Assembly (NCBI GenBank): GCA_002490465.1
Contig: DKUB01000058.1
Span: 124,643 to 188,642 of the forward strand
Origin: Lachnoclostridium sp. UBA7215
Lineage (GTDB): Bacteria > Bacillota > Clostridia > Lachnospirales > Lachnospiraceae
Length of the DNA: 64,000 nt
Direction of reading: 5' to 3'
In this document: piece after piece, positions 44,574-54,552 of the stretch
Numbering within the stretch: position 1 is the first letter of the stretch
Layout: the number at the start of each line of letters is the position of its first letter
Translations under genes and position numbers: made by a program
Notes under the pieces: model-generated
What the model saw: only the letters and a program-made list of their open reading frames with translations
The model's database searches: none
Told to the model about the DNA's origin: nothing

Positions 44574-45440
44574 CTATTCTCCAAGCGTAATCACACCGGC
44601 AAGATTTCCGCGTTTTCCCGTTCCCCTATGGGGAACTATTCCCCTGTAGGAAACTGTTTTCCTGTGGGAAAACAACAAATCCGAATGGCAGCAGGTACAC
44701 AGGCCGCTCACACCTATATTTTCCTCCGGTATTCCCGCTTCTCTTAAAATAATTTCATTAGCACGCCACAAATCCAGATGATATTTTCTGTCCGTTCCAT
44801 CCGTGGCATCATCCGGAAATAAAAGCTGTCCATGCCACTTTTTATCAAAAGCCCGGTAAACGGCATCTGCCACATCCTGCCCTACCTCATAGCAGTCACA
44901 GCATATACAAGGTCCTATAACGGCAAGGATATCTTCCGGCCTGCTGTCAAATTCATGTACCATCGCCCTGACGGTCTGTTCCCCCATTCGCTTTACCGTA
45001 CCACGCCATCCGGAGTGCGCGGCACCAATTGCATGCCTTTTTTTATCATAAAAGAACAGGGGAACACAATCAGCAAAAAAAGTCATGAGAACAACATTTT
45101 TGTCATTAGTAATTAACCCGTCCACACCACATATATCGGATTCAACAAAAATTCCCTTTCCAGCATCTTCTGCATAGATCCGCCGCACCTCTGTTTCATG
45201 AATCTGGTCACTAAACACTACATTCCGGCAGTCATATCCAACCGCTTTTGCCAACCGTCGATGATTTTCCATGACTGCTTCCGAATTATCCCCTCTTTGG
45301 AAGCTCAGGTTCATGGATGCGTAGTCTCCTGTGCTGACACCACCAAGCTTTGTGGAAAACCCGTGCACAATTCCTTCTTTTTCTAATAGTGGAAATGTCA
45401 AAAATATCACGCCATCTTTTTCTTTTTTACTATAATTCAT
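44574..45440 (-). CDS. pgeF: Peptidoglycan editing factor PgeF (YfiH/laccase-domain)
   Basis: 288 residues with HGFSTKLGGVSTGDYASMNLS, TFFADCVPLFFYD, GAAHSGWRGTVKRMGE and GPCICCDCYEVG, which include the His/Cys metal-binding residues of the multicopper polyphenol-oxidase-like family. Members are cytoplasmic and are implicated in peptidoglycan precursor quality control and purine nucleoside chemistry. The conserved C-terminal SHRrdG-type motif is expanded here: FSHRKTVSYRGIVPHRGTGKRG is encoded by three 18-base repeats (44616-44669). Its stop lies 2 bases before the queH ATG. Confidence 0.9.
   Translation of the reverse strand: MNYSKKEKDGVIFLTFPLLEKEGIVHGFSTKLGGVSTGDYASMNLSFQRGDNSEAVMENHRRLAKAVGYDCRNVVFSDQIHETEVRRIYAEDAGKGIFVESDICGVDGLITNDKNVVLMTFFADCVPLFFYDKKRHAIGAAHSGWRGTVKRMGEQTVRAMVHEFDSRPEDILAVIGPCICCDCYEVGQDVADAVYRAFDKKWHGQLLFPDDATDGTDRKYHLDLWRANEIILREAGIPEENIGVSGLCTCCHSDLLFSHRKTVSYRGIVPHRGTGKRGNLAGVITLGE
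44616..44669 (-). repeat. Three 18-bp tandem repeats in pgeF
   Basis: Units 44652-44669, 44634-44651 and 44616-44633 align without gaps; the first two match at most positions and the third is more diverged. Each adds six residues (S-H/Y-R-x-x-V-like) within the PgeF C-terminal motif. Confidence 0.7.
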
Positions 45441-45538
45441 TGCAATACCTGCTTCTAATCTTTATATTTTTTTCTTCTTTTGGTATACTATAAACAATAA
45501 ACAGCTACAAAGTATTGTATAAAAAGGGAGGAACGATT

Positions 45539-46354
45539 ATGCCTTGTATTTATGCCCATCATTCTTTTGGCAAAAAAGTAACAAAACAGCTCTCCAAAGA
45601 ACTGCAGGAAATTGTAAACCAATACCCAGAAGAATTTAACGCCGGACTTCAGGGGCCGGATTTCTTATTTTTCTACCGTCCTATGTTCAAACTGCGTACA
45701 AACCAGATGGGATACTGGCAGCACGGACAGCCGGTTGCTCCCTTTCTAAAAGCCCTGCTTCCCATTATAAGAGAAGAGGGAACGAGTTCTGGAACATATG
45801 CCTATATCCTCGGATTTATCTGTCATTATATGTTAGACAGTGAGTGCCACAGTTTTATTATCCCCCTGTCAGAGAAGCCCGGTTACAACCATCTTGCCAT
45901 GGAAAATGAATTTGACAGGCATCTCTTACGGCGGGACGGCTATATTCCGGTTATTTATCCCGTCTGGAAAAAACTGTTGTGCAAGGAAAATATTATCCAT
46001 GCCATCCATCATGCCTACAAACCCCTCGGACTGACAAAAAAAGCGATCCGGAAATCATTAAAAAGCATGCGCTTTTATAAATGGCTTCTCACAAGCGGCT
46101 GCACTTTAAAACGCCTTTCCGTGCGCTTTGGCATGTGGCTCACAAGGCATTACAAGGAACTGGAGGGACATATGATGAGCCTCCGCCCCAAAAAATTTGC
46201 GCGCAAAACAAATCAGAGCATCCAGTACCTCTACGACAACGCCATACCGGCCACAGCGGAAATCCTCATGGATTTTCACAAAAGCGTAATGCAGGGGAAA
46301 CCCCTAAACCACCGTTTTTCCTGCACATTCCGCAGCAATGAGGAAATATTATAA
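45539..46354 (+). CDS. Zinc-dependent phospholipase C family protein
   Basis: About 271 residues starting MPCIYAHHSFGKKV, with GGGAGG upstream. Candidate zinc ligands are in YAHHSFG, LQGPDFLFFYRP (Asp) and GFICHYMLDSECHSF (His, Asp, His), a layout like the zinc-dependent phospholipase C/S1-P1 nuclease fold. Unlike clostridial alpha-toxin there is no signal peptide, so it is probably cytoplasmic. Many Lachnospiraceae carry such genes; the substrate is unknown. It is followed by a hairpin at 46360-46386. Confidence 0.85.
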   Translation: MPCIYAHHSFGKKVTKQLSKELQEIVNQYPEEFNAGLQGPDFLFFYRPMFKLRTNQMGYWQHGQPVAPFLKALLPIIREEGTSSGTYAYILGFICHYMLDSECHSFIIPLSEKPGYNHLAMENEFDRHLLRRDGYIPVIYPVWKKLLCKENIIHAIHHAYKPLGLTKKAIRKSLKSMRFYKWLLTSGCTLKRLSVRFGMWLTRHYKELEGHMMSLRPKKFARKTNQSIQYLYDNAIPATAEILMDFHKSVMQGKPLNHRFSCTFRSNEEIL

Positions 46355-46359
46355 GTTTC

Positions 46360-46386
46360 CGTTACTATCATACCACGATAGCAACG
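46360..46386 (+). terminator. Hairpin after the phospholipase C-like gene
   Basis: CGTTaCTATC pairs with GATAGcAACG (one mismatch) around a 7-base loop, 6 bases after the stop. There is no T tract. Confidence 0.35.
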
Positions 46387-46438
46387 CGAATTCAAATATA
46401 TATCAGATAAAATACTACTGCTTATTATTAAAAAAACT

Positions 46439-46467
46439 TTGATAATTTCTTTTTCGTTCGTTATTAT
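46439..46467 (+). promoter_or_regulatory. Promoter of the SGNH esterase gene
   Basis: TTGATA (46439-46444), 17-base spacer, TATTAT (46462-46467), about 70 bases before the ATG at 46545, which has GGAGG upstream. Confidence 0.6.
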
Positions 46468-46544
46468 AGTAAATAAAAGATGGTGTGTTTAAACTCGGTT
46501 TTAAGCAGCACGATTCTTTTAATTCTATTTAATGGAGGAAAAAA

Positions 46545-48724
46545 ATGTACAAAAAAACCAAAACAAAACTGCTGTCGGTCCTACTGACAGCCGCAGTAAC
46601 CCTATCCGGTATTGGATTAACGAATACTGCCTCTCTTCATGCCTTGGCTGCCACTGGGAAGGCCGTGCTGAAGACAAAAAAAGTAACTGTAAATGTGGGG
46701 GCAAAAAAGGCAATCAAGATCACATCTAAAAAAAAGAAGGCAAAGTATACGTTTAAAGCTTCCAACAAAAAATTACAGTAACTAAAAAGGGGGTTGTCAC
46801 TGGTAAAAAAGCCGGAACGGCAAAAGTGACTGTAAAAGAAACTTACAAGAAAAAGACAAGGAAACTCGGCGTTGTTACAATAACTGTAAAAAAGATAACC
46901 AAACCGGAACAAACAGAAAATCCAGTCATTACGAATCCACCGGTAAAGACAGAAACTCCGGCAACGGACAATCCAACTGCTTCACCGGATATTACAAAAG
47001 CACCGGAAGCGACTGCTACCACCGCACCGTCCAAAGAACCGGCAAAACCGCAAATCTTTTATGCCAACCACTTTGACGACGGCGAGCTACAGGGAATCAA
47101 TGCACGCGGCTCTTCGCTTGACATATCAAAAGACGAGAATCATACTGACGGCGGCCAGCAGTGCCTTGCCGTATCCGGCCGCACAGCAGGCTGGCATGGT
47201 GCACAGATGGAACTTGCCGGAATGGTAAAAGTCGGGGAAACTTACCGTATCTGCTCCTGGGTAAAACAAAAAAGCGGAGCTAAGGAAAATATCTCTATGA
47301 CGATTTCCTATAAATCAGACGGAACCGACCACTACGATGGCGTAGCGGGCCAGGGAATGGAAGTTGAAAACGATACATGGACAAAACTCGAAGGAAACTT
47401 TACAATCCCGGCGAATGAGGGCAGCCTTATCCTGTACTGGGAAAGCACAAGTTCCACAACTCTCGATTTTTATATTGATGATGTTGAACTGGAGGGTGTA
47501 CCATCCGATTCCGTTGCTTCCAAATACACACCGGATAATGAAACCTATGCGGAAATGAAAGAAAACAGCGTCCTTTCTACCGGAAATAATGCAAGAATAA
47601 AACAGGTAATCGAAAAGGCAAGGGCCGGCGAAGATGTAACGCTTGCCTATATCGGAGGCTCTATCACAGAAGGCGCCCTGGCCTCTCCGAACTCCAAATG
47701 CTACGCAGAAGCTTCCGCCAGTGCCTTTGCCAGTACATATGGAAAAGACGGCGGTTCCAATGTTCACTTTGTAAATGCCGGTATGAGCGGCACGCCTTCT
47801 TCCCTCGGCATTATCCGGTATGACCGCGACGTACTGGGACAGATGACAGCTGGCAGCCGTCCGGACATCCTTTTTATCGAATTTGCAGTAAATGATTATG
47901 AGGAATGTACTGCAGGCGGCGCCTATGACGGAATGATCCGCAGAGCATTAAAATCCGGATCTGCCGTTGTACTGATTTTCTCCTTATTCAAATCCGGCCG
48001 TGTTTTGGAAAGCACCTATAAACCATATGGAGCCCATTATGACCTGCCGATGATAAGCATGGGGGACGCCATAGAGAAACATTTTAAGACACTTGGAAAA
48101 CCATTTGGCGACTGGTATTTTGGCGACTCTCTGCACCCAAACAACACGGGACACAAACTGATGTCCGACTGCATTATGACATTGTTTGACAAAATAGACA
48201 AGGAAGAAGCGGAAGCAGACAATATCGACAGCAGCAACCTGCCTGAACCACAAAATAAGATGGCAGACTCCTATACAGACATACAAATGATTGACCCGAA
48301 TACTGACATAACCAAAATAAATGCGATTACCTCCCTGAATGCGGGAAGTTTCAGTGAAAATGACGGAAATACCGGTACTTTCCAGTATAGCTACAAGGGA
48401 CAGAAGGGCCAGGCCTGGTTCCCAAATAACTGGATGCATAAAGCAGCTTCCGGTGCAGACAGCTTTACTGCAAAAGTGAAATGTAAAACACTGATGGTCA
48501 TATATAAACTGAGCAGTTCCACCACAACCGGTTCTATCGACCTGTATGTAGACGGTGAAAAGAAACAGACTCTGAGCGGCTACAATAAAAGCGGATGGAA
48601 CAATGCAACCCCGGCTGTTATTTTCTGTGATTCCGAGGCAAAGGAACACACAATTGAAATTAAAATGGCTGAGGGCAGCGAAAATAAGGAATTTACATTA
48701 ATTGGCCTTGGATATAGTGAGTAA
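46545..48724 (+). CDS. Secreted SGNH esterase with Ig-like module, interrupted by a -1 frameshift
   Basis: The first frame (46545-46781) encodes a signal peptide (MYKKTKTKLLSVLLTAAVTL...) and half a lysine-rich Ig-like module; the second frame continues with ITVTKKGVVTGKKAGTAKVTVKE, a P/T linker, a CBM4/9/22-like beta-sandwich, an SGNH hydrolase domain and a C-terminal beta domain. Adding one A to the A6 run at 46767-46772 would restore one frame. SGNH blocks are IGGSITEG (Ser), VNAGMSG, FAVNDY and DSLHPNNTGH (Asp/His). It is probably a carbohydrate (acetyl-xylan type) esterase. The second frame alone (ATG 46826) would yield an unsecreted protein. The break may be a mutation, phase variation, slippage or sequencing error. 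Confidence 0.8.
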
Positions 48725-48777
48725 GTAAAAAATGGCTGGCTGAGAACCGCAGCCAAACACAATAGCGGAATTTCCTA

Positions 48778-48817
48778 AAAAAAGTCCCCCCGGAAGTAAT
48801 TTCCCGGGGGGCTTTTT
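48778..48817. terminator. Bidirectional intrinsic terminator
   Basis: CCCCCCGG (48786-48793) pairs with CCGGGGGG (48804-48811), with an A run before and a T run after. It separates the convergent SGNH esterase and GH43-CBM6 genes and can end transcription from both sides. Confidence 0.85.
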
Positions 48818-48837
48818 CGAACAAAAACAAATTTTCT

Positions 48838-51186
48838 TTAATGTACAAACTGCCATGACAATATATGATAGTCTTTTCCACGAAATACAAAGAATACTTT
48901 ATGTGTTCCCGTCACTTTTTCTGTCAACGTACCATTGACTTCTTTAAATACATCCTCAGCACCTGTATTTTGCAGTTCTATCTCTCCTATCTTTTTTCCA
49001 CCCTTTTCTATACTGGCAGCATCAAGGTAGATTTCTATTTTCCCTTTTTCTGTGGCAGAAGCCAAGTTGAATTTTACGGAAACAGCACCTTCCTGACTAA
49101 AATCCACAGAATCCATTCCCAGCCAATCACCAGTGTGAATGGAATCCAACACCATACTTTTTGCAGATGCCGAATAACATGTTTTTAAACCACCATTCCA
49201 AGCCATTGTTGTGGCATTTGTCTCCTCATATGGTGACAAAGAATCAACTGCCCCCACACCTTCATAAGTCGCTGTTGCATTCAGACTGCCATCTGCACCG
49301 ACATTTAACTTATCAATATGCAGGCATCTGTAATTTGCTCCAGAATTTCCATTTGCCAGGGGAGCATCTGCATACGCATTTTCCTGTAGAATAACCGTAT
49401 GGTAAATAATGTACCAATCTCCCTTAAACTGCACCATTTTATGATGGTTATTATAATAAGTTCCAAAAACAGTACCTGGATTTGCAAAAACTTTTACCGG
49501 TTTCTTCCAATCAAAACCGTTCATCGGACTATCGCTTGTGTAATAAGCAATATTCGCGGAGGAGAAAATACCATAGTCGGATGGTACATTCCAGTTTGTA
49601 CAATAGGAATAATAATATTTTCCATTTATTTTATTGATTTCGCTATCCTCGAAAAGCCATGCCGGTTCCAGTTGGATCGGTTCTTCTGCCAGGCTGACCA
49701 TATCGTCGCCCAATTTTACAACACGTGCGGATTTGGGACTGGAGGCCCCTTCTTCACCAGTTGTTTTGCCACCGCCAAAATACAGATATCCTGTTCCGTC
49801 ATCATCTACCAGGACACTTGGGTCAAACAGCCATGGCACTTGACTTGACGAACAATTTGGAGTGGTATTATTAATCAGCGCTTTTCCAATCGGGTCTTCC
49901 CATGGACCGATTGGCGACTTAGAGCGCAACACAGCAATTCCTGCCGCACCGTTTGCAAAATACAGATAGAAATAATCACCCTTTTTGCAAATAGTCGGAG
50001 CCCATGAATGGTCTGCCCAAGACGCTGCAGCCTTGATATCAATTGTTCCCTCATCCCGCCAGTTTACAAGATCGGAAGAGGAAATACAGTAAATTTCTGA
50101 TGTTTTGTAAGCATTTTCTTTTATTCTGCCTTTTATATCCCCCTCCATCTTGTCCGCTGTTCCATAAACATACAATCTCCCATCATACTCAATGGCGGCA
50201 GGATCTGCCATAAATGCCTGAGTTATCAACGGATTATTGACTAATTTTCCATCCTTCTCACTAAAGCTTTTCGTCAACTTTAAGTCAGACGTGTCTGCTG
50301 CCTGTTCCTCTGCGGGAGTATAGGGATCCATCACCGGGATTACCGTAATCTCATTTGTAAAACGCACCCGGATAGAATGGATTTTCATATTCTGGATTTT
50401 GCCGCCCCTTCTGGTAATACGGAAATACTTCGCCTCCCTTTTTGCTGTGAGCTGGAATGACAACGTATTCATCCCCTCAGAAAAATCCGTATCCGTAGTG
50501 GAACTGTAGCGGTCAGAAAGCTGCGTATCTTCTAAATCTGTCATATAGCAATGAAATCCATCTTTTCCTGCAATTTCTGCCTTTATCTCTACCGCCAAAA
50601 CCTGGCCTTTTACCAGTGCGCTGTCAAGTGGGAAGGTAGCTCCCTCTATATCTGACAGGGTAAGTGTTTTTTGGGCCCCATCATAATCTCCCGCCTGATT
50701 CAGCCGGGAAGATAAATCATACTCCTGCCATTCATAAGCCTTCCAGGGAACTTTTGGAGAAACGTCCGGGGTTATTACCGGCTCTGGCGTCTTTGAATTG
50801 TTTTGTGGTGTCTTATCTGGCTTATCCGTATTTTTTTTCTTAACCGTTACGGTAACTTTTCCAACAACAGAAATCTTCTTTGGTTTCTTTTTATTGCTTT
50901 CCTTTACAACAATTTTCGTCTTTCCGGGCTTTACCGCTTTGACAACACCCTTTATGCTTACTTTTGCAACTTTAGGATTTTTCGACTGAAAACTGTATTT
51001 CTTACTCTTTTTTTTGTTTTTTACAGTTATTGTTTTTTTCTGTCCTGTTGTCAGTGTCATCTTTTTACTTAACACTTTTGCCTTACCCGCTGCCAATACA
51101 GAATCTGACGGCATATTACCTAAAATAAGGCTGACAGCAATCAATACCGCACCGATTGACATCCACTTTTTTTTACAGCTTTTCAT
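48838..51186 (-). CDS. Secreted multidomain GH43 enzyme with Ig-like module and CBM6-like domain
   Basis: 782 residues: signal peptide (1-33), lysine-rich Ig-like module (about 35-115), P/T linker (115-145), a beta-sandwich of CBM type (about 150-280), GH43 domain (about 315-640) and a C-terminal CBM6-like domain (about 655-782). GH43 residues include the base Asp in QAFMADPAAIEYDGRLYVY, Asp in WLFDPSVLVDDDG and the acid Glu region AWLFEDSEINKINGKYY. It probably removes arabinose or xylose from arabinoxylan outside the cell. The start overlaps the end of the GH43_12 gene by 14 bases with AAAGGAGAGG inside that gene, so the two are cotranslated. Confidence 0.9.
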   Translation of the reverse strand: MKSCKKKWMSIGAVLIAVSLILGNMPSDSVLAAGKAKVLSKKMTLTTGQKKTITVKNKKKSKKYSFQSKNPKVAKVSIKGVVKAVKPGKTKIVVKESNKKKPKKISVVGKVTVTVKKKNTDKPDKTPQNNSKTPEPVITPDVSPKVPWKAYEWQEYDLSSRLNQAGDYDGAQKTLTLSDIEGATFPLDSALVKGQVLAVEIKAEIAGKDGFHCYMTDLEDTQLSDRYSSTTDTDFSEGMNTLSFQLTAKREAKYFRITRRGGKIQNMKIHSIRVRFTNEITVIPVMDPYTPAEEQAADTSDLKLTKSFSEKDGKLVNNPLITQAFMADPAAIEYDGRLYVYGTADKMEGDIKGRIKENAYKTSEIYCISSSDLVNWRDEGTIDIKAAASWADHSWAPTICKKGDYFYLYFANGAAGIAVLRSKSPIGPWEDPIGKALINNTTPNCSSSQVPWLFDPSVLVDDDGTGYLYFGGGKTTGEEGASSPKSARVVKLGDDMVSLAEEPIQLEPAWLFEDSEINKINGKYYYSYCTNWNVPSDYGIFSSANIAYYTSDSPMNGFDWKKPVKVFANPGTVFGTYYNNHHKMVQFKGDWYIIYHTVILQENAYADAPLANGNSGANYRCLHIDKLNVGADGSLNATATYEGVGAVDSLSPYEETNATTMAWNGGLKTCYSASAKSMVLDSIHTGDWLGMDSVDFSQEGAVSVKFNLASATEKGKIEIYLDAASIEKGGKKIGEIELQNTGAEDVFKEVNGTLTEKVTGTHKVFFVFRGKDYHILSWQFVH

Positions 51187-52777
51187 TATTTTCCTCTCCT
51201 TTTTTTACATATTGAAAATCACAAAATCCTGCTCTTCCCCCTGTTTCCCCGGTTGCATAAATAAATAATCCAAAACGACAGCCGGTAAAATGGTCTAATT
51301 TGAAATACAGCTTTTGTGTGATGCCAATTTTTTTCCATCCACTACCGGCATCATAGAAAAATTCTGCTTCATCCTTCATATTAGTAAAATCTGTCTCGAC
51401 CTTTAAACGGACTGTATTTTGTGCTATTTCTACAGCCTCCCATTCTGTTTCCTTCTGTGCTTCATCCGGCATAGCCTGGAGGGAATCATTTTCAGCCACT
51501 CTGCTTTTCATCACAACAAAACAACGGCCGCCTCTTTTTGTCACAGCTGTCATGCCATAGCATCCCTGCAAGGCGCATATTCCTGCATAATCGCCCTCTC
51601 TCAAATCACTGGCATCTACCGTTATCTCCCCTGCACATCCGGGATAGAGCATCCTCTGCGTCAGTATATTTCCTGCCTGTGTCAGATTTTTACAGCATTT
51701 TCCTGTCTCAAGCCATAAAATTCCGCTTTCCCTGTCATTCCTGATAGTTCTCATATCCGGCTCATGATTAAACTGCCACACACTTTTTAAGCCATAACAG
51801 CCATAGCGTTCCCGTTCCTGTTCCGGCAGCAAGCGATATTCCCTTTTAAAATCATCACTCTGAATTAACGGCTGATAAACATAGCCAGCTTTCCCCTGCG
51901 GGAGTTCAAAACATTTTGGAACTTTCCCGTCCTCTCCAAATACAGGGCGGTTTTCTACCCATGTTACAGGCACTAATACAGGGATTCTTCCCACTGCACC
52001 ATAATCTTGAAACAACATCGCATACCACTTTCCATCCGGCGTATCGACAATGCCCCCCTGTGCCACTCCCTGCCCGCAGTAACCCCTGTCATCCACTAGC
52101 ACATCTCCGCCAGTAAATTCCCCGTCAACAGAATCTGACATAAAGCACGCCTCGGCACGCATCCAGCGGTCTCTTAATGAATGAATAAAAAATAAATAAT
52201 ATTTATCTCTTATTTTATAAAAATGAGTTCCCTCATAACCAAGCCTGGAATTACCTGCATCGCTCACGGCAAGACGGTGCAGTCCCCCATCAAGAGGACC
52301 GCTGAGGTCAGGCTTAAGCTGCGTAATGTAAATATCCGTGTTTCCATAAGCAATATATATTTTATCCCCATCAAACAACAGGGAACAGTCGTGGTAAAAT
52401 CCCTCCACTTCTCTTTTTTCCCATGGACCCTCTATCTTATCGGAGCAATACAGATAAGTCTTTCCTGTATCATTGGCAACAAAACATACATAGAAAATGC
52501 CTCTGTGAAAGCGCAAAGATGCCGCCCACATCCCCTTTCCATATATATTCTGCCCGCCGTCCATTCTCTGGCCGCATGTGCCATCAAGTGAGTCATAGAC
52601 AAACGCCGCATGCTCCCAATTTACCAAATCATAAGAACGCAGTATCTCACATCCCGGAAAAAAATGCATAGTCGTCGTTACCATATAGTATGTATCCTCT
52701 ATCCGGATAACATCCGGGTCTGGATAATCCAGCCCGGTTATTGGATTTACCATTGGCCTTGTGGATGTCTGCTTCAT
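51173..52777 (-). CDS. Intracellular GH43 (subfamily 12-like) beta-xylosidase/arabinofuranosidase
   Basis: 534 residues without a signal peptide. GH43 five-blade domain (about 1-310) with YPDPDVIRIEDTYYMVTTTM (base Asp), FYHDCSLLFDGDKI (Asp) and RLGYEGTHFYKI (acid Glu); C-terminal beta-sandwich (about 320-530) as in GH43_12 enzymes. It shows strong similarity in layout and motifs to the secreted enzyme at 28446-30533 (shared WMRxEx and CGGxxxGLAQGGIVDT-like blocks), but it acts on imported oligosaccharides. It lies 40 bases after hydA and overlaps the next GH43 gene, so the pair forms an inside/outside system. Confidence 0.9.
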   Translation of the reverse strand: MKQTSTRPMVNPITGLDYPDPDVIRIEDTYYMVTTTMHFFPGCEILRSYDLVNWEHAAFVYDSLDGTCGQRMDGGQNIYGKGMWAASLRFHRGIFYVCFVANDTGKTYLYCSDKIEGPWEKREVEGFYHDCSLLFDGDKIYIAYGNTDIYITQLKPDLSGPLDGGLHRLAVSDAGNSRLGYEGTHFYKIRDKYYLFFIHSLRDRWMRAEACFMSDSVDGEFTGGDVLVDDRGYCGQGVAQGGIVDTPDGKWYAMLFQDYGAVGRIPVLVPVTWVENRPVFGEDGKVPKCFELPQGKAGYVYQPLIQSDDFKREYRLLPEQERERYGCYGLKSVWQFNHEPDMRTIRNDRESGILWLETGKCCKNLTQAGNILTQRMLYPGCAGEITVDASDLREGDYAGICALQGCYGMTAVTKRGGRCFVVMKSRVAENDSLQAMPDEAQKETEWEAVEIAQNTVRLKVETDFTNMKDEAEFFYDAGSGWKKIGITQKLYFKLDHFTGCRFGLFIYATGETGGRAGFCDFQYVKKGEENNEKL

Positions 52778-52817
52778 ATCGCTTTCCCCCTTTATTATTA
52801 CTACTCATGAAAACACG

Positions 52818-54533
52818 TTATCTCCCATAATGCACATGCAGCAATTCATGCGCATGCTCTTTTAACATACCGTTTTCATACATATTAAGAAGAGTCGGAT
52901 TTTCCTCGGAACGCTTCACAATAGCCGATTTATCCGCTTTATACATACCATTGGCACGCTCCTGTTTTACCTGTTGATATCCAAATGGCTGTCCGGCGCC
53001 ACCGATGCATCCATATGGGCATGCCATTACCTCTACAAAGTCGAGTTTTTCCTCTCCCCGTATCAGTCTCTCAATCAATTTTTCCGCATTTCCAAGCCCA
53101 TTGACTACCCCGATCCGAAGTGTCTTACCGGACACCTCTACTTCTGCTATTTTTGTGCCTTCCAACCCACGGATACCGGAATATTCAATCTCACGGAGCG
53201 CCTCATTATTTTTCTCTGCCACATGGCGGAGTGCAGCCTCCATAACACCTCCGGTTACACCAAAGATAACTCCGGCCCCTGAGCTGATGGAAAATGGCAT
53301 ATCCGGTGCGCTTGGCTCAATTTCATTAAACTGGATGCCCAGCTCTTTTATCATGAGAATCAGTTCTTTTGTTGTAATGACATAATCCACATCAGGAACA
53401 TTATCGCGCTTAAATTCATCCCTTGCCGCTTCATACTTCTTTGCCACACACGGCATAATAGCCACCGATACTGTTTCTACACCTGTCTCCTCATCGGCTG
53501 GTTTATAATATTCTTTCAAAACGGCCCCAAACATTTCCATTGGTGATTTACAGGTCGATACATAGGGAAGCAACTCCGGATATTTTGTTTCCACAAATCT
53601 CACCCAGGCAGGACAGCAGGAAGTAAACAGCGGCAGGGAATTGCCCTGCGGATATTTCTTTTCCCCATTTTCTAATTTGTAAACCAGTTCACCCGCCTCT
53701 TCTACTACAGTAAGGTCAGCGCCGAAACTGGTATCAAAAACAGTGTCAAAACCAAGCATCCGAAGTGCGGTAAATATTTTGCCGACCGTATTTTTCCCAG
53801 GAGCAATCCCAAATTCCTCCCCGATTGCCACACGTACTGCGGGTGCAATCTGTGCCACCACTCTTTTATTCGGAGCATAGAGCGCCTGCCAGACCTCTTT
53901 TAAGTCATTCTTAATGGTAATAGCCGCTGTAGGGCAGACTGCCGCACACTGACCACAATTCACGCAGTCGGTATCGGCTATATTCTTTCCAAAGGCAGGA
54001 CTTACTACCATATCTGCACCGCGGTTTGCAAAATCAATGGCACCTACATGCTGCACCTCGTTACACATTCTCACACAATCCCCGCAGAGAATACACTTAC
54101 TGGGGTCCCTTACAATAGACAGGGAAGAGTCGTCAATGCACCGCTCCGGATGTGTATTTGGAAAACGCACATTGGAGAGACGGAATCTTGTCGCGAGCAT
54201 CTGCAGACGGCAGTTACCATCTTTATCACAAATGGTACAGTCGCGGCAATGTGAAGCAAGAAGCAACTCCAGAATCATTTTCCGGTGCTGATGAAGCTTG
54301 GAAGTGTTTGTGCGAATTACCATTTTATCTTTTGGCGGAGTAGAACAGGAAGCAATAATTCCCCCTCTCTCATCCTCAACCACACACATACGGCAAGCCC
54401 CGTATATTGACATATCTGAATAATAACAAAAAGTAGGTACATGAATTCCGGCTTTGCGAATTACCTGCAATATATTTTTCTCGTCGGTAAATTCTGTACG
54501 TATACCATCAATAACCATATATTTTTTTGACAT
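52818..54533 (-). CDS. hydA: [FeFe] hydrogenase catalytic subunit HydA, NADH-dependent group A
   Basis: About 571 residues from MSKKYMVIDG (54533; the longer frame to 54623 would overlap hydB). N-terminal [2Fe-2S] plant-ferredoxin-like domain (CYYSDMSIYGACRMCVVED), His-Cys3 cluster (SHCRDCTICDKDGNC), two [4Fe-4S] motifs (CILCGDCVRMCNEV and CVNCGQCAAVCP), and the H-cluster domain with TSCCPAW, MPCVAKKYE and MACPYGCIGGAGQPF, followed by a small-subunit tail. It evolves H2, using NADH and ferredoxin together in the HydABC complex. It is 19 bases after hydB. Confidence 0.96.
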   Translation of the reverse strand: MSKKYMVIDGIRTEFTDEKNILQVIRKAGIHVPTFCYYSDMSIYGACRMCVVEDERGGIIASCSTPPKDKMVIRTNTSKLHQHRKMILELLLASHCRDCTICDKDGNCRLQMLATRFRLSNVRFPNTHPERCIDDSSLSIVRDPSKCILCGDCVRMCNEVQHVGAIDFANRGADMVVSPAFGKNIADTDCVNCGQCAAVCPTAAITIKNDLKEVWQALYAPNKRVVAQIAPAVRVAIGEEFGIAPGKNTVGKIFTALRMLGFDTVFDTSFGADLTVVEEAGELVYKLENGEKKYPQGNSLPLFTSCCPAWVRFVETKYPELLPYVSTCKSPMEMFGAVLKEYYKPADEETGVETVSVAIMPCVAKKYEAARDEFKRDNVPDVDYVITTKELILMIKELGIQFNEIEPSAPDMPFSISSGAGVIFGVTGGVMEAALRHVAEKNNEALREIEYSGIRGLEGTKIAEVEVSGKTLRIGVVNGLGNAEKLIERLIRGEEKLDFVEVMACPYGCIGGAGQPFGYQQVKQERANGMYKADKSAIVKRSEENPTLLNMYENGMLKEHAHELLHVHYGR

Positions 54534-54552
54534 TCTTATCCCCAGGCCTTTC

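Noticed and set aside
47984..48649. 221-residue minus-strand open frame opposite the SGNH esterase
   Set aside because: Shadow of conserved SGNH blocks and the C-terminal domain.
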